64,000 nucleotides of DNA from Streptomyces roseolilacinus (GTDB lineage Bacteria; Actinomycetota; Actinomycetes; Streptomycetales; Streptomycetaceae), in contig NZ_BMSV01000005.1 of NCBI RefSeq assembly GCF_014649335.1, forward strand, positions 434,001 through 498,000, written 5' to 3'. Position 1 is the first letter of the stretch. Each line of letters begins with the position of its first letter. The notes under the pieces were generated by a model. It had not been told where the DNA came from, did no database searches, and worked only from the letters and a program-made list of their open reading frames with translations. The position numbers and the translations under genes are program-made. Below, piece after piece: positions 8,033-16,790 of the stretch.

Positions 8033-8611
8033 ACCGACCATCCTCGCACCCGGGGCGGCCCATCCGGACTCCAGCCGTCCTGATGTGACCGGCGGCACCT
8101 GCCGCAGATCCCTCTCCGGCCTCGCGGAGGCGCTCTTTTCCGGGGAGGAGGACCACGAAAAACGCCGGTCGGCCCCGCGGTGCGGAAAGACCCCGGATGC
8201 CCTCGTACGTGCCGGAATCCGAGAGGGCTCGGATGTTTTCCCTTCGCGTGTGCGAAGGTTCCGTGCAGGTTTTCGCGGAGTGTCCGGTCGTGCCGCTACG
8301 CACGGTGGGGCACCCCTCACCGGGGGTTTTCCGAATTCGTGGGAAGAACCCCGGGCCGCCCCGATCGGAGAGGACGAGGAGCCGCGTCAGGTTTTCGCGG
8401 GGAACCGGGACGGAGAATTTCTTCCGCGGAGAGGTGCCGGGCGGACACGGTGGCCGGGCCGGTCTCCCACGGGGCCTGGCCGCCGTGCCGGTTTCCGGAA
8501 AGCCGAGAAAGGGGTCTTCCGCGGGTCAGGGCGCCGCCCGCCGCACGGCGGGCCCACCCGCCCTCGCCGCGCCGGGGGCCGGCCGTCGCCTCCTCCCCGC
8601 CCGGCCCGGAG
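8033..8611. other. Intergenic stretch of about 580 bases
   Basis: It lies between the rsbQ-like gene and the DinB-like gene, both on the minus strand. I see no protein-like frame, strong hairpin or RNA gene. The rsbQ-like promoter should be near 8045-8120, but no clear -35/-10 pair was found. Confidence 0.4.
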
Positions 8612-9205
8612 TCACGCGCCCCGGCCGGCTTCCCGGGCCGTGCGCTCCAGTCGGCTTCGGTGGTTCTCCCACCACGCCGAGTCGCCCTGCGCCATGCTGT
8701 CGTTGCCCTGGTTCATCCCCACGGCGCCGTCCACGAGCTCCCGGATGATGTCGGCGTGCCCGGCGTGCCGGTGCGTGTCGGCGATCACGCGCACCACGGC
8801 GTGATGCAGTGTCACCTCGTTCCTGCCGTCCGGCCACCACGGCACCCTGCCGACCGTGTCCAGCGCCAGCGCGTCGATCGTCGCGTCCGAGTGCGCCCAC
8901 GCCCGCCGGTAGAGATCCACGATGTACGCGCGTGACTCGTCGGCGGTGGCCCACATGTCCGCGTTGGACTCGGCACCGTCCTCGAGCCAGGGCATCGGCT
9001 CGCCGGAGGGCCGTCCGAAGGTGTCACCGAGGTAACCCAGTTCCACGCCGGCCACGTGTTTCACCAGGCCCAGGAGGTTGGTGCCGGTCGGCGTCAGCGG
9101 GCGGCGGGCGTCGTACTCCGAGAGGCCTTCGAGTTTCCACAGCAGGGCGTCGCGGGCGGACTGCAGGTAGGAGCGGAGGTCGGCTTTGGGATCCGGTTCG
9201 GTCAT
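8612..9205 (-). CDS. DinB/DUF664-family protein
   Basis: The protein has 197 residues. Four-helix-bundle features of the DinB superfamily are visible. TNLLGLVKHVAGVELGYL supplies the first metal His, and DTHRHAGHADIIRELVDG supplies the C-terminal His pair. The WPDGRNEVTLHHAVVRV segment is typical of the DUF664 subgroup. Some relatives are mycothiol- or bacillithiol-dependent thiol transferases; the role of this one is unknown. No Shine-Dalgarno precedes ATG 9205. A possible promoter, TGGACA (9234-9239) and CAGACT (9212-9217) with a 16-base gap, ends six bases before the ATG, so the mRNA may be leaderless. Confidence 0.82.
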   Translation of the reverse strand: MTEPDPKADLRSYLQSARDALLWKLEGLSEYDARRPLTPTGTNLLGLVKHVAGVELGYLGDTFGRPSGEPMPWLEDGAESNADMWATADESRAYIVDLYRRAWAHSDATIDALALDTVGRVPWWPDGRNEVTLHHAVVRVIADTHRHAGHADIIRELVDGAVGMNQGNDSMAQGDSAWWENHRSRLERTAREAGRGA

Positions 9206-9537
9206 GGGGTCAGTCTGCCGCCCGGGTGATCTTTGTCCACCGTTTTCGCCCGCCGCTCAGGGCGAACCGGACCGCCCGGCGTGGTCCACGCGACGCGACG
9301 CGCGGAACGGACCGGACCGCGCCGGGAGACCGGCCCGCCCGTGTCACGGCAACGAGCGGAGCCGAGCGGACCGCGGTGTGGGTGTCGGCGTGGGAGGACG
9401 GGCGGTCGGACGGTGGCCGCGGGTCACCGTGCCGCGGTCCCCCGGGCACTCGCCGCCCACCAGCCGGGGGAGGGGGTTCACGGCGAGGAAACCGGGCGTT
9501 CGCCGCGAGGGCTCTGGTCGGGAGGCGTCATCGCGCG

Positions 9538-9543
9538 TAGATT
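9538..9543 (+). promoter_or_regulatory. Candidate -10 element of the M23 peptidase gene
   Basis: TAGATT at 9538-9543 is preceded by TGGTCG (9515-9520) at 17 bases. The transcript would start near 9550 and carry a leader of about 40 bases to ATG 9591. The rest of 9206-9590 shows no gene. Confidence 0.4.
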
Positions 9544-9590
9544 CCGCTGTCGCGAACATGTCACCCCGCCCCTCGGTGAACGGAGTCCCC

Positions 9591-10799
9591 ATGTTCAGAC
9601 GGATCGGAGTCGCCGCGCGAGCCTGCGCGCTCGCGGCGATCCTGACCCTCGCCGCCACCGCCGTACCGGCCGCCGCCGGCGCCGCCCCCGCGGAGCCCCC
9701 CGTCGACCGCGGCCCCGCCACCGCCGTCGAGGAGCGCCTCCTCGACAAGGCGCGCACCACCGTGAGGGCCGGCACCAGGACCGAACCCCGCGTCACCACC
9801 CGGCGCCAGGAAGGCGACTGGGCCTTCGGTACGGCCGTCCTCGCCACGGCGCCCGGCTCACGGGACCTCCCCCAGGGCTGGCTCTTCCTCGCCCACCGCG
9901 AGGACGACGGCGCGTGGAAGGTCGCCCTGGAGGGCGAGCCCGCCTTCGGCGACCTCTCCACCAGGGCGGCGCCCGTCCTGGAGAGCGCGGAGCGCCGCAG
10001 CCTCGCCGCCGTGACGGACGGCGGCGGCATGACCACCCAGCTCGCCGGCGGCGACTACCGCACCGGCATGGCACTGCCCTTCACCGTCGGGCACGCCTGG
10101 ACGATGACCAGCGGCCCCCACGGCTGGTCCGGCTACAACACGCCGTGGAGCTCCGTGGACTTCGCGGGCGGCGACCAGATCGTACGAGCCGCGCGCGGCG
10201 GCACCGCCTACACCATGTGCAAGGGCTGGATCCGCGTCGTGCACGACCGCGGCTACGCCACGGACTACTACCACCTGTGGAACAACATCACCGTCGACGG
10301 GGCCGCGGTCTCCGCCGGCGCGTACCTCGGTCACACGGGCAACGACGTGACCTGCGGCGGCTCCTCCTCCGGCCGCCACGTGCACTTCGCCCTGCGCCAG
10401 AACGGCGCGTACATCGCCATCGCCGACCACGACCTCGGCCGCTGGCGCCCCCAGAACGGCAGCGCTGCCTACAGCGGATCGGCCCTGCACGGCAGCCGCC
10501 GCGTCGCCGCGGGCGGCCAGCTCCACAACTACGGCGCCCTCGGCTTCGACCAGGGCATCATCGACACCAACGACAGCGGCACCATCCTGAACAAGCGCAG
10601 CGGCCCGGGCACCGGCCACGCCGTCGTCGGAACCGTGGCCGACGGCGTCGGCGTCACGGTCTCCTGCTCCGCCAACGGCACCACGCACACCGGCCGGTAC
10701 GGCAGCACCTCGCTGTGGAACCGCCTCTCCGACGGGACCTGGGTGAGCGACGCCTACCTGTGGACCGGCGTGAACGGACCGCTCAGCGGCTACTGCTGA
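9591..10799 (+). CDS. Secreted M23 (LasA-type) peptidase with SH3-like C-terminus
   Basis: The protein has 402 residues from ATG 9591, with GGAG five bases upstream. A signal peptide (MFRRIGVAARACALAAIL, hydrophobic to the AxA site near residue 30) precedes a prodomain. The peptidase core has H177 in GPHGWSGY, D190 in SSVDFAGG, and H263-V-H265 in SGRHVHFALR. These match the Zn ligands and catalytic His of LasA/StaphylolysinA-like M23A enzymes, which cut Gly-containing peptide bridges in cell walls or elastin. The last 80 residues (IIDTNDSGTILNKRSGPGT and following) look like a bacterial SH3 wall-binding domain. It is exported and stands alone. It may act in wall remodelling or as a lytic enzyme against other bacteria. 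Confidence 0.88.
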   Translation: MFRRIGVAARACALAAILTLAATAVPAAAGAAPAEPPVDRGPATAVEERLLDKARTTVRAGTRTEPRVTTRRQEGDWAFGTAVLATAPGSRDLPQGWLFLAHREDDGAWKVALEGEPAFGDLSTRAAPVLESAERRSLAAVTDGGGMTTQLAGGDYRTGMALPFTVGHAWTMTSGPHGWSGYNTPWSSVDFAGGDQIVRAARGGTAYTMCKGWIRVVHDRGYATDYYHLWNNITVDGAAVSAGAYLGHTGNDVTCGGSSSGRHVHFALRQNGAYIAIADHDLGRWRPQNGSAAYSGSALHGSRRVAAGGQLHNYGALGFDQGIIDTNDSGTILNKRSGPGTGHAVVGTVADGVGVTVSCSANGTTHTGRYGSTSLWNRLSDGTWVSDAYLWTGVNGPLSGYC

Positions 10800-11097
10800 C
10801 GGGCGGGGGCACGCGTACGGGCCGGGCGGCACGCCCGCCCTCCTCCCGGCAGCCCCGTGCGGGGGCCGCCGGGCCCGGTACGACCATTGCCCCGTCGAAG
10901 GCGCGGGCCGCGGGGCGGCGGGGCACCGGACACGTCCGCGGAGGCGCTGTCCGCGGCGATCGCCCACGCGCCGGCCCGGTGGTCGCGCCCCGGATCCGAC
11001 GCCCGTACGAGCGGGTTTCGCCCGGAGCCGCCCCCGGGCCTCCGGACCGGGCGATACCGTGGTGGGACACGCCAGTCCCGCGCCCCTGGAGCCCTCG

Positions 11098-11331
11098 ATG
11101 AGCGAACAGCCGGCCCCCGTCGACCGCACGCGGCAGCCGCTGGACCCCGCGGCCGCCGACGCCGTGCGCGCGTACGCCGCCCGTACCCGGGCCAACGCCG
11201 ACCGGCTCGCCGGCGTCCTGGAGGACATCGCCACCCACGGCCTGCCCGAGGCGGAGGACTGCACGCCCTGGGAGGAACTGCGCGAGACCCACCTCGCCCG
11301 CCTCGCCGCCCAACGCCCCGCCGTCGCCTGA
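11098..11331 (+). CDS. Small hypothetical protein, 77 residues
   Basis: ATG 11098 has GGAG six bases upstream. The product is soluble, acidic and mostly helical by eye (AAADAVRAYAARTRANADRL, then LAGVLEDIATHGLP). A central EDCTPWEEL segment has the protein's only Cys and Trp. Its size and layout recall antitoxins, but no toxin-like gene is adjacent: the M23 peptidase gene lies upstream and an AlkZ-like gene 290 bases downstream. No family is recognised. Confidence 0.5.
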   Translation: MSEQPAPVDRTRQPLDPAAADAVRAYAARTRANADRLAGVLEDIATHGLPEAEDCTPWEELRETHLARLAAQRPAVA

Positions 11332-11624
11332 CGGCCCCGCACCCCGCCCCCTGCGTTTCGCATCTCGCGCCCCGCGTCCCACACCTCGCACCCCGCTTCC
11401 GGCGGGCGCACCACCTCGCCCGCGGACCCGACGGCGGCGCCGGTCCCCACCGTCCCGCGGCGGGCGCCGACGGCCCCCGCACCGCCGGGCGCTCCGCGGG
11501 CGGCCGACCGGGCCACGCCCCGTGCGGCCCCGCCCGGCGCCCGCTCACGACCGTCCACCGGCCGACCTCCGGGAACACGGCCGAGGCTGGCGGAGGCAGG
11601 ACCGGACACGGCAGAATCCACGTC

Positions 11625-12776
11625 GTGAAGATCACCGCGCGCGAACTCAACCGGGCCACCCTCAGCCGCCAGTTGCTGTTGGCGCGGGAGTCCTCGACCG
11701 TCCTGGAGGGGGTGCGGCGCGTGGTGGCCCTCCAGGCGCAGCACCCCGCCTCGCCGTACCTCGCCCTGTGGAACCGGCTCACCGGCTTCGTCGCGGCCGA
11801 ACTGGACGCCGCCTTCACCGGGCGGTCCGTGGTCAAGGCGACACTGATGCGGATCACCCTGCACGCCGTGCACGCCGAGGACTACCCGGTCTTCCGCGCG
11901 GCGATGCAGCCCACGCTGTACGGTTCCCGGCTCGGTCAGCGCTTCGCCGCCGCGGGGCTGACGCCCGCGGACGCCGAGGAACTGGTGCCGGGGCTGCTGG
12001 CCTTCGCGGGCCGGCCGCGGAGCGCGGCCGAGATGCGGGCCTGGGTGGAGGAGCGGCTCGGCGCCGAGAAGAAGGACGCGGCGTGGTGGGGGCTGAAGGC
12101 GTACGCGCCGCTGCACCACGCCCCCACCGAAGCGCCGTGGTCGTTCGGTCTCCGGCCGTCCTTCGTCGCGGCCGGGACCGGGCCCGTACCCGGCGGGCGG
12201 ACGGTGGATCCGGAGGTGCTGCGGACCCTGGTCCTGCGCTACCTGGCCGGGTTCGGGCCCGCGTCGGTGGCGGACGTCGCACAGTTCGCGATGGTGCAGC
12301 GGACACCCGTTCGCGCGGTCCTCCGGGCGCTGGACGACACGGGCGCCGTCGAGCGGCTCCACGGCCCGGACGGTGTCGCGCTGTTCGACCTCCCCGGCGC
12401 CCCCCGCCCGCCCGCGGACACCCCCGCCCCGCCCCGCCTCATGGCGATGTGGGACAGCGTCCTGCTGGCCTACGCCGACCGCAGCCGGGTGATCCCCCCG
12501 GCCTACCGCCCCCTGGTGATCCGGAACAACGGCGACGTGCTGCCCACCGTACTGGTGGACGGCCACGTCGCCGGGGTGTGGCGGCCGACGGACGCCGGCG
12601 TCGAGGTCACGGCCTTCCACCCGCTCCCGCCCGCCGTCTGGGACGGCCTCGCCGCGGAGGCCGGGTCCCTGGCGGCGTTCCTCGCCGACCGCGAGACGGC
12701 GGTCTACGGCCGTTACCACCACTGGTGGGCCAAGCTCCCCGAGGCCGAGGTGAGGATGCTGCCGAAGCCGCGGTGA
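11625..12776 (+). CDS. AlkZ-like winged-helix DNA-binding protein (HTH_42 family)
   Basis: The protein has 383 residues from GTG 11625. It follows the layout of the AlkZ/YcaQ glycosylase family: an N-terminal ARELNRATLSRQLLL helix, then VVALQAQHPASPYLALWNRL. The Gln-Ala-Gln corresponds to the catalytic Q-phi-Q of AlkZ. The middle part has FGPASVADVAQFA (winged helix), and LMAMWDSVLLAYADRSRVIPP leads to the C-terminal barrel. AlkZ from Streptomyces unhooks azinomycin crosslinks from DNA; many paralogues have unknown substrates. Repair of alkylated or crosslinked DNA is therefore possible, not shown. The ribosome site is weak. No biosynthetic genes for a DNA alkylator are nearby. Confidence 0.75.
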   Translation: MKITARELNRATLSRQLLLARESSTVLEGVRRVVALQAQHPASPYLALWNRLTGFVAAELDAAFTGRSVVKATLMRITLHAVHAEDYPVFRAAMQPTLYGSRLGQRFAAAGLTPADAEELVPGLLAFAGRPRSAAEMRAWVEERLGAEKKDAAWWGLKAYAPLHHAPTEAPWSFGLRPSFVAAGTGPVPGGRTVDPEVLRTLVLRYLAGFGPASVADVAQFAMVQRTPVRAVLRALDDTGAVERLHGPDGVALFDLPGAPRPPADTPAPPRLMAMWDSVLLAYADRSRVIPPAYRPLVIRNNGDVLPTVLVDGHVAGVWRPTDAGVEVTAFHPLPPAVWDGLAAEAGSLAAFLADRETAVYGRYHHWWAKLPEAEVRMLPKPR

Positions 12777-12988
12777 CCGGCCGCCCCGGCACCCCCGTCA
12801 CCACCCAGTGCCGCCACGGGCCTCGGGCTGCCGCCGGCCGAGCGGGCACGGCCGGACGCACGGCGAGGACGCGGCCGAGCGAAGGGACGGCGCGAAGGGG
12901 ACGGCGCGGAGGAGGTAGTCCAGCCGGTGGCGGCGCGCCCCGCCCCGGCGCCCGTGTACGGGGCGCCGGGGCGCGGGCCGTGCCGGGG

Positions 12989-13492
12989 TCAGTGGTAGGC
13001 GTGGACGACGGCGTGCCCCTTGCCGCGGCCGATCATCCACTTGTTGACCGGTGTGGTGACGAGGAAGGCGACGGCGAAGCCGCCCAGGAGCGCCGACCAG
13101 AACAGTCCGTCGGACAGGTGGGCGTCCATCGCCCCGGGAACCAGGGCGATGATGCCGTTGTCGACCAGTTCCATCACGGCGATGGAGACGGTGTCGGCGG
13201 CGAGCGCGACCTTGACGGCGCTCCTGAAGCCGAGGCCGGTGCGGCGGACCGCGAACAGCGTGAACGAGTAGCCGAACACGAAGGCCAGGGCGATCGCCAG
13301 GGCCATGGTCTGCGCGTTGCCCCACAGCAGGGCGGTGCCGATGACCATGCCGAGGATCTCGCCGACGGCGCATCCGGTCAGGCAGTGGAGGGTGGCCTTC
13401 GCCGCCGTCGCCCAGGATGCTCCCGACGTGGGGGAACCGTGGTGTCCGGTGTGGTCGTGCGCGGTGTCCGTGCGGTGCGTGCCGTGGTCCAT
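12989..13492 (-). CDS. DUF4396 membrane protein
   Basis: The protein has 167 residues from ATG 13492; ATG 13501 is possible, but the AAAGGGG site is better spaced for 13492. A His-rich N-terminus (HGTHRTDTAHDHTGHHG) may bind metal. Four membrane helices follow: CLTGCAVGEILGMVIGTALL, MALAIALAFVFGYSFTL, AADTVSIAVMELVDNGIIAL and LFWSALLGGFAVAFLV. These are the DUF4396 pattern. The family often sits with copper-handling genes. A CsoR-like operator lies about 60 bases upstream, which supports copper control. A role in copper movement across the membrane is inference. Confidence 0.82.
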   Translation of the reverse strand: MDHGTHRTDTAHDHTGHHGSPTSGASWATAAKATLHCLTGCAVGEILGMVIGTALLWGNAQTMALAIALAFVFGYSFTLFAVRRTGLGFRSAVKVALAADTVSIAVMELVDNGIIALVPGAMDAHLSDGLFWSALLGGFAVAFLVTTPVNKWMIGRGKGHAVVHAYH

Positions 13493-13553
13493 GACGGTCA
13501 TCCCCTTTCCGTCCCGCGGGGCCCGTCCGGGCCCTCCACCCGCAGGAACATTG

Positions 13554-13568
13554 TACCCCCGGGGGGTA
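13554..13568 (-). promoter_or_regulatory. CsoR-type copper operator with overlapping -10
   Basis: The dyad GTACCCCCGGGGGGTAT (13553-13569) is the G-tract palindrome type bound by the copper sensor CsoR. On the minus strand, TACAAT (13550-13555) overlaps its downstream edge and would be the -10 of the DUF4396 gene. Bound repressor would block the promoter and copper would release it. Confidence 0.7.
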
Positions 13569-13692
13569 TTCCGGCGCGTGTCGCGCGCCGGAGGGCGCCA
13601 CGCCGGTGGAGCGGGCACCGGGAGGACGGCGGGAAGCGGGCACCGGGGGAGGGGCGGGCGCCGACGGCGCCCGCCCCGTGGTGCGGCTGCGG

Positions 13693-14322
13693 TCAGCCCT
13701 TGCCGAGGAGCTCGTTCATCTTCTTGATCTCGGCGGTCTGGGAGTCGATGATCTGGGCGGCCATCTTCCTGGCCGGCGCGTGGGAGCCGTCGGCCCGCTC
13801 GGCCTGGGCCATCTTCACGGCGCCCTGGTGGTGCTTGATCATCATCTTCAGGAAGGCGGTGTCGAACGCCGTTCCCGACGCCTTCTCCAGCGTGGCCATC
13901 TCCTCGCCGGTCATCATGCCGTCCATGCCGTGCGCGGAGTGGTCCCCGGCCCCCGGGGAGGGGACGTCCTCACCCCAGGACGCCAGCCACCCGGACAGCG
14001 TCTCGATCTCCGGGCCCTGGGCCTTCTTGATCTCCTCCGAGAGTTTCCGCACCTCCGCGGAGTGCGCCCGGCCGGGCGCGAGGTCGGCCATGTCCACCGC
14101 CTGGCGGTGGTGGGGGACCATCCCCCGCGCGAAGGCGACGTCGGCGGCGTTGTGCCGACCCTGAGGCGCCGACGACGGGGCGGAGGCCGCCGAGGAGGCG
14201 CCGTGGCCGGTGTGTTCGGCCGGGCCGCCGTCGTCCGAGCCGCAGGCGGCCAGGACGAGGGCCGCCGCGCCGGCGGTCACCACCACGGCACCGCGGCGGA
14301 TGAGGGAACGCTTGCTGTTCAT
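13693..14322 (-). CDS. DUF305 lipoprotein, copper-associated
   Basis: The protein has 209 residues. The lipobox LVLAAC puts Cys27 as the lipidated residue after a basic signal (MNSKRSLIRRGAVVV). Two DUF305 motifs are clear, FARGMVPHHRQAVDMADLA and FLKMMIKHHQGAVKMAQAE, each with a HH pair. The Met/His-rich centre (HSAHGMDGMMTGEEM) fits copper or other soft-metal binding outside the membrane. It is read after the DUF6153 gene on the same strand, with 127 bases and a hairpin between them, and before the CsoR-controlled DUF4396 gene. Function of the family is not established; a copper-binding role is inferred from residues and context. Confidence 0.88.
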   Translation of the reverse strand: MNSKRSLIRRGAVVVTAGAAALVLAACGSDDGGPAEHTGHGASSAASAPSSAPQGRHNAADVAFARGMVPHHRQAVDMADLAPGRAHSAEVRKLSEEIKKAQGPEIETLSGWLASWGEDVPSPGAGDHSAHGMDGMMTGEEMATLEKASGTAFDTAFLKMMIKHHQGAVKMAQAERADGSHAPARKMAAQIIDSQTAEIKKMNELLGKG

Positions 14323-14340
14323 GGGAGTACGACTCCTTCA

Positions 14341-14362
14341 CGCACGCCGGTCACGGCGTGCG
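14341..14362 (-). terminator. Short hairpin between DUF6153 and DUF305 genes
   Basis: CGCACGCCG pairs perfectly with CGGCGTGCG around the loop GTCA. It could reduce read-through from DUF6153 into the DUF305 gene. Confidence 0.4.
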
Positions 14363-14449
14363 GACTGCGAAAGGACAGAGACGGACGGGGCACGGCACCC
14401 GCGCCGGGAAGCACCCGGGCGCGAACGGGGGGATGCCGTGCGGGCCGCT

Positions 14450-14860
14450 CTATATCCGCAGGATCTGCAGCTCGGACAGATCGGGTGGCGCCCGGCCGCT
14501 CCCGGCCGCCGCCATGGCCTCGGCCACGGCGGCGGAAGGGGACGGTGCGCCGGGCAGGGCGCCGGGAAGCGCCGGCGGCGCGTACGCGGAGGCCGTCCCG
14601 GCGGCCGCGCACGTTCCGTCCGCATGGGCCGGATGGCCGGATCCCCCGTCGGTGTGCGAACAGGGGCCGCTCGCCTGCGGCACCCCGGGGGAATGGGCCG
14701 CCGCCGTGCCGTGGCCGGTTTCCGGCCGGGGCGTCGCGGCTCCGTCGGGGCCCAGCCCGTGCATGCCCAGCACGCCGGCCAGCACCGCCGTCACCAGCAG
14801 CGTCAGCAACCGCCCGGCAGGGCGGCGACGTGAGGGGATGCCACCGGTCATGGGAGCCAT
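14450..14860 (-). CDS. DUF6153-like small secreted or membrane protein
   Basis: The protein has 136 residues from ATG 14860 (ATG 14851 also possible; neither has a clear ribosome site). A single hydrophobic helix (LLTLLVTAVLAGVLGMHGLGP) near residues 17-37 is followed by a His/Pro/Ala-rich region with Cys pairs. This MHGLGP helix is the hallmark of the DUF6153 proteins found beside DUF305 and other copper genes in Streptomyces. The chain is probably outside the membrane, where its His and Cys could bind copper. It would be the first gene before the DUF305 lipoprotein. Confidence 0.65.
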   Translation of the reverse strand: MAPMTGGIPSRRRPAGRLLTLLVTAVLAGVLGMHGLGPDGAATPRPETGHGTAAAHSPGVPQASGPCSHTDGGSGHPAHADGTCAAAGTASAYAPPALPGALPGAPSPSAAVAEAMAAAGSGRAPPDLSELQILRI

Positions 14861-15012
14861 CGTACGGGCCGGGGCGAGGACCACCGCGTACATCCGGCGA
14901 GTCGGCCGCCGCGGTCGCCGGCCGCGTGCCGCGAGAGCCCGAAAGCCACCCGTCCGGTGCCGGACCGCTGTGTTCCGGCAGGGCCCCGGACGGTGGACGA
15001 GACGGCCCGGCC

Positions 15013-15426
15013 TCAGCCGACCAGGGTCTCGAAACCCGAGCCGCTGCAGTACGACGTCGCACGGCCCTCCGCCTCCGTGTCGCCGCCGACGGCCCACACG
15101 GTGTCCTCGACGAGGTGACCGCCGGTGTGGTCGAGCCCCTCCCGGTCGAGCACCTTCGAGGCGGCGACGGCCGCGTGCGCCGCGTTCTCGGCGTCCCGGA
15201 ACTCCGGTGACCGGGCGGCTCGTGCGTCGTCCGCGCCGGCGTCCCCGGTACTCACCGTCAGGGCGTCCCTGGCGTCCTGCCAGGACCCCAGCCTGGTGCA
15301 GTAGACCCGTTGCCACTCCTCGGCCCGCGCGGGATCGTCCGACGAACAGCCGCTCATCAGGCCCGCGACGGCGACGACGCTCGCCGCGCACACGATCCCG
15401 CGCACGGCCCTGCGGCTGCACTGCAT
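15013..15426 (-). CDS. Small lipoprotein of unknown function
   Basis: The protein has 137 residues. The signal MQCSRRAVRGIVCAASVV ends with lipobox GLMSGC, placing lipidated Cys27. The mature part is helical and acidic (EEWQRVYCTRLGSWQDARDA, then FRDAENAAHAAVAASKV) and has two further Cys (YCTRL and SYCSGSG) that may form a disulfide. No known domain is recognised. It lies upstream of, and on the same strand as, the copper-type genes, with 150 bases between; membership of that group is uncertain. Confidence 0.7.
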   Translation of the reverse strand: MQCSRRAVRGIVCAASVVAVAGLMSGCSSDDPARAEEWQRVYCTRLGSWQDARDALTVSTGDAGADDARAARSPEFRDAENAAHAAVAASKVLDREGLDHTGGHLVEDTVWAVGGDTEAEGRATSYCSGSGFETLVG

Positions 15427-15770
15427 GCCGGACGTCCCTTCCCCGAGGCAACCGTCACAGGATACGGATCACGGTGCCGCCACCCGGCCCCGCGGGCGCG
15501 GGCCCGGAGCACGGGTCCCGCGCGGGCCGGGCCTGGGGGCGGAGGGCCCCGTCGAGCCGCCCGCGACGGCGCTGCGGGCACGACGGCCGGGCCCGTCGCC
15601 CTCCGGGACGCCGGGCCACCGTGTCGGTGCCCCCCCCGGGGGGAGGGGGCTTTCGCCGCGTGCCCACGCACCAGGCCCTGGAGTACCGGCTCGGCCTCCG
15701 AGGCACCCGCCGCCGGAGGCCCCGCGGGCCTCCGGTGCCCGCAGGGCGGCGGTCCGGTCCGCGCGGCCGG
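15427..15770. other. Intergenic stretch with terminator
   Basis: About 340 bases separate the lipoprotein start from the DUF1259 stop. Apart from the hairpin at 15713-15735 I see no gene. It includes GC homopolymer runs (near 15629-15650). Confidence 0.45.
15713..15735 (-). terminator. Hairpin after the DUF1259 gene
   Basis: CCGGAGGCCC pairs with GGGCCTCCGG with only three loop bases, a 10-bp perfect stem. It lies 36 bases past the DUF1259 stop. Confidence 0.6.
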
Positions 15771-16790
15771 TCAGGTGGTGGGGACGACGTTGGTGGCCGC
15801 CTTGGCGGTGCGGAGGGTGCGAGCGAGGCGTACGGCGTCGTCGACGGCCCAGAAGTGGAGGTAGAAGAGCCGCGGTTCGTCGCGCAGGGCGTGGTTGTGG
15901 AGTTCGACGATGCTGATGCCGCCGTGCCGCAGGGCGGCGATGACGCGCTGGACCTCGTCGGCGATCATGACGAAGTCCCCGGTGACGGCGGCGCGGCCGC
16001 GGCCGACGGGGTGGAAGGTGAGGGCGGTGGTGACGCCCATCGCCGGGGGGACGACGCGGTGGTGGTCCGTGACGGTCTCCCGGCGGGCGAAGGCGAAGCG
16101 GTAGGCGCCGCTCCCCGCGCTTCCCTTGGCGCCGAGCGCGGCGTCGATGGCGGCGGTGTCGAGGTCCAGTGGCGGGGCGGTGGACGCGGCGGTGTCCTCC
16201 GCCGGCGCGTACCCGGGGGTCGCGGTGGCGTCCAGACCGGCCCGCACGGCACGGGCCAGGGCCAGGGCGTCGGGGGACAGGCCGTGGAAGTGGGACCACC
16301 ACAGGGGCGGCCGGTGGGCGAGCAGGTGCTTGTGGACGGCGGTCTGGTGCAGGCCGTGCGCGTGCAGGGCGTCGGTGACGCGCTGCAGCTCCCGCTCGGT
16401 GGCCACCAGGTCGCCCATCACCATCGTCCGGCCGTCGGGGTAGCGGGCGAACGCCGCGTACGAAGCCTGCGACAGGCCGGTGACCCCGTGGGAGGAGACG
16501 GTCAGGTCACCGCGGGGGAACGTGACGCGGTAGACGGTGCGGCCGGCGGCGAGGGCGCCCGGCCGGCCGAGCACGTCGGCCACCGGCCGCCAGGCGGCGG
16601 TGTTCGTGACCACCGGCGCCAGCGGCTTGCCGCCCCCGGCTCCGGTCCCCTGGCCGCGGCCCGCACCGGGCCCGCCGCCCGGGAGCCCCGCCGCGGCGCT
16701 GACGCCCGTTCCGGTCAGTACGGAAGCGAGCGCGCCGCCGACGGCGAAGACCCGGCGCCGCGACATGCCGTTGTCCGATCTGTGCACCAT
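15771..16790 (-). CDS. Secreted DUF1259 protein with two repeats
   Basis: The protein has 339 residues from ATG 16790, with GAGGA seven bases upstream. A twin-arginine-like signal (MSRRRVFAVGGALASVL) precedes two DUF1259 units. Unit 1, near residues 70-180, has YRVTFPRGDLTV, GRTMVMGDLVATE and HKHLLAHRPPLWWSHFHG. Unit 2, near 225-330, has AAVTGDFVMIADEV and ELHNHALRDEPRLFYLHFW. The conserved His pairs (HNH, HFH) are typical of the family, whose function is unknown; LppY/LpqO of mycobacteria are relatives. It is divergent from the GH43 genes, with 414 bases between them. Confidence 0.85.
   Translation of the reverse strand: MVHRSDNGMSRRRVFAVGGALASVLTGTGVSAAAGLPGGGPGAGRGQGTGAGGGKPLAPVVTNTAAWRPVADVLGRPGALAAGRTVYRVTFPRGDLTVSSHGVTGLSQASYAAFARYPDGRTMVMGDLVATERELQRVTDALHAHGLHQTAVHKHLLAHRPPLWWSHFHGLSPDALALARAVRAGLDATATPGYAPAEDTAASTAPPLDLDTAAIDAALGAKGSAGSGAYRFAFARRETVTDHHRVVPPAMGVTTALTFHPVGRGRAAVTGDFVMIADEVQRVIAALRHGGISIVELHNHALRDEPRLFYLHFWAVDDAVRLARTLRTAKAATNVVPTT

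Noticed and set aside
11098..11331. Antitoxin of a toxin-antitoxin pair
   Set aside because: The size fits but there is no adjacent toxin gene and no recognised DNA-binding motif.
9858..12722. Very long minus-strand open frame of 954 codons opposite the M23 and AlkZ-like genes
   Set aside because: It mirrors the codon structure of the plus-strand genes; composition is Gly/Val/Arg-rich without any domain, as expected of a GC-rich shadow frame.
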